A stretch of DNA of 64,000 nucleotides from Nocardioides palaemonis (GTDB taxonomy: Bacteria > Actinomycetota > Actinomycetes > Propionibacteriales > Nocardioidaceae), in contig NZ_JAGVQR010000001.1 in assembly GCF_018275325.1 (NCBI RefSeq), forward strand, positions 1,798,001-1,862,000, in the 5' to 3' direction. A model generated the notes under the pieces. That model was not told where the DNA came from and made no database searches. It worked only from the letters and a program-made list of their open reading frames with translations. Each line of letters starts with the position of its first letter. Position 1 is the stretch's first letter. The translations under genes were made by a program, and so were the position numbers. Positions 63,706 to 64,000 of this stretch are shown here, one piece after another.

Positions 63706-64000
63706 GACAAGCTATGAAGGGCACATGGTGGATGCCTTGGCATCAAGAGCCGATGAAGGACGTTGGAGCCTGCGATAAGCCCTGGGGAGTTGGCAACCGA
63801 GCTGTGATCCGGGGGTGTCCGAATGGGGAAACCCAGCACGAGTCATGTCGTGTTACCCGCATCTGAACACATAGGGTGTGTGGAGGGAACGTCGGGAAGT
63901 GAAACATCTCAGTACCGACAGGAAGAGAAAACAACAGTGATTCCGAGAGTAGTGGCGAGCGAAATCGGATGAGGCTAAACCGCGGTTGTGTGATACCCGG
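63706..64000 (+). rRNA. 23S ribosomal RNA, 5' end
   Basis: Begins near GACAAGCTATGAAGGGCACA and continues with ATGGTGGATGCCTTGGCATC, the universal 23S 5' region, then GCCGATGAAGGACGT and GGGGAAACCCAGCACG. Cut by the right edge of the window. The exact first base is estimated. Confidence 0.95.

Overview
The window is GC-rich (roughly 70% by eye) actinobacterial chromosome. The near-complete 16S rRNA gene at the right end, the GuaB1-type partial gene at the left, many GTG starts, ATGA/GTGA gene overlaps and the gene repertoire all fit a Nocardioides-like member of the Nocardioidaceae. This is a judgement from sequence character, not a database match. There is no sign of a prophage, insertion sequence, integron or CRISPR array; most of it looks like ordinary chromosomal core with small accessory pockets.

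Layout. 1-2.1 kb: the 3' end of guaB1, a small sulfotransferase-like gene, a nucleosidase and a 51-residue membrane protein. 2.3-6.4 kb (minus strand): an orphan LysR-type ligand-binding domain, a BCCT betaine/choline-type transporter and a family A DNA polymerase-like protein. 6.4-8.8 kb: an XRE/MmyB regulator divergent from a short-chain dehydrogenase, with a perfect 13-bp inverted repeat between them, then a VanZ-family gene. 8.8-12.5 kb: a redox/energy stress cluster (Acg-like nitroreductase, flavodoxin, PPK2, tandem universal stress protein) with a shared DevR/DosR-like motif. 12.5-19.3 kb: a polyamine/amine gamma-glutamylation catabolic cluster (PuuD-like hydrolase, SDR, aldehyde dehydrogenase, PuuA-like ligase, FCD-GntR regulator, APC permease). 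20.5 kb: tRNA-Leu(GAG), then an M20 peptidase.

22.1-26.5 kb: the riboflavin operon, an FMN riboswitch followed by ribD-ribE-ribM(pnuX)-ribBA-ribH with overlapping or abutting genes. 26.9-28.0 kb: hisE-hisG. 28.0-33.2 kb: assorted metabolic and hypothetical genes. 33.2-35.8 kb: infC-rpmI-rplT and a SpoU rRNA methyltransferase; infC appears to start at a non-canonical ATC codon behind a structured leader, and L35 is unusual in its middle. 35.8-38.3 kb: a WYL regulator, an epoxide hydrolase and a DUF4031 protein. 38.3-42.8 kb: two sensor kinases flanking one OmpR-type regulator; the second kinase is fused in frame to a DUF4173-like membrane domain. 43.0-46.6 kb: pheST.

47.5-54.8 kb: a compact arginine operon, argC-J-B-D-F-R-G, with an ARG-box-like site directly in front of argC. 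A strong bidirectional terminator separates it from the glycerol genes glpK-glpF (minus) and glpD (plus). argH lies behind glpD, cut off from the rest of the arginine genes, and overlaps a 3-methyladenine DNA glycosylase gene. The window ends in an rRNA operon: promoter and boxA-like leader, 16S rRNA, a tRNA-free spacer and the start of 23S rRNA.

I found no clearly new multi-gene system. The signals most worth following are the kinase-DUF4173 fusion, the infC ATC start and leader, the DevR-like motif shared by the stress genes, the XRE/SDR operator, and the overlapping hairpins near 2.2 kb.
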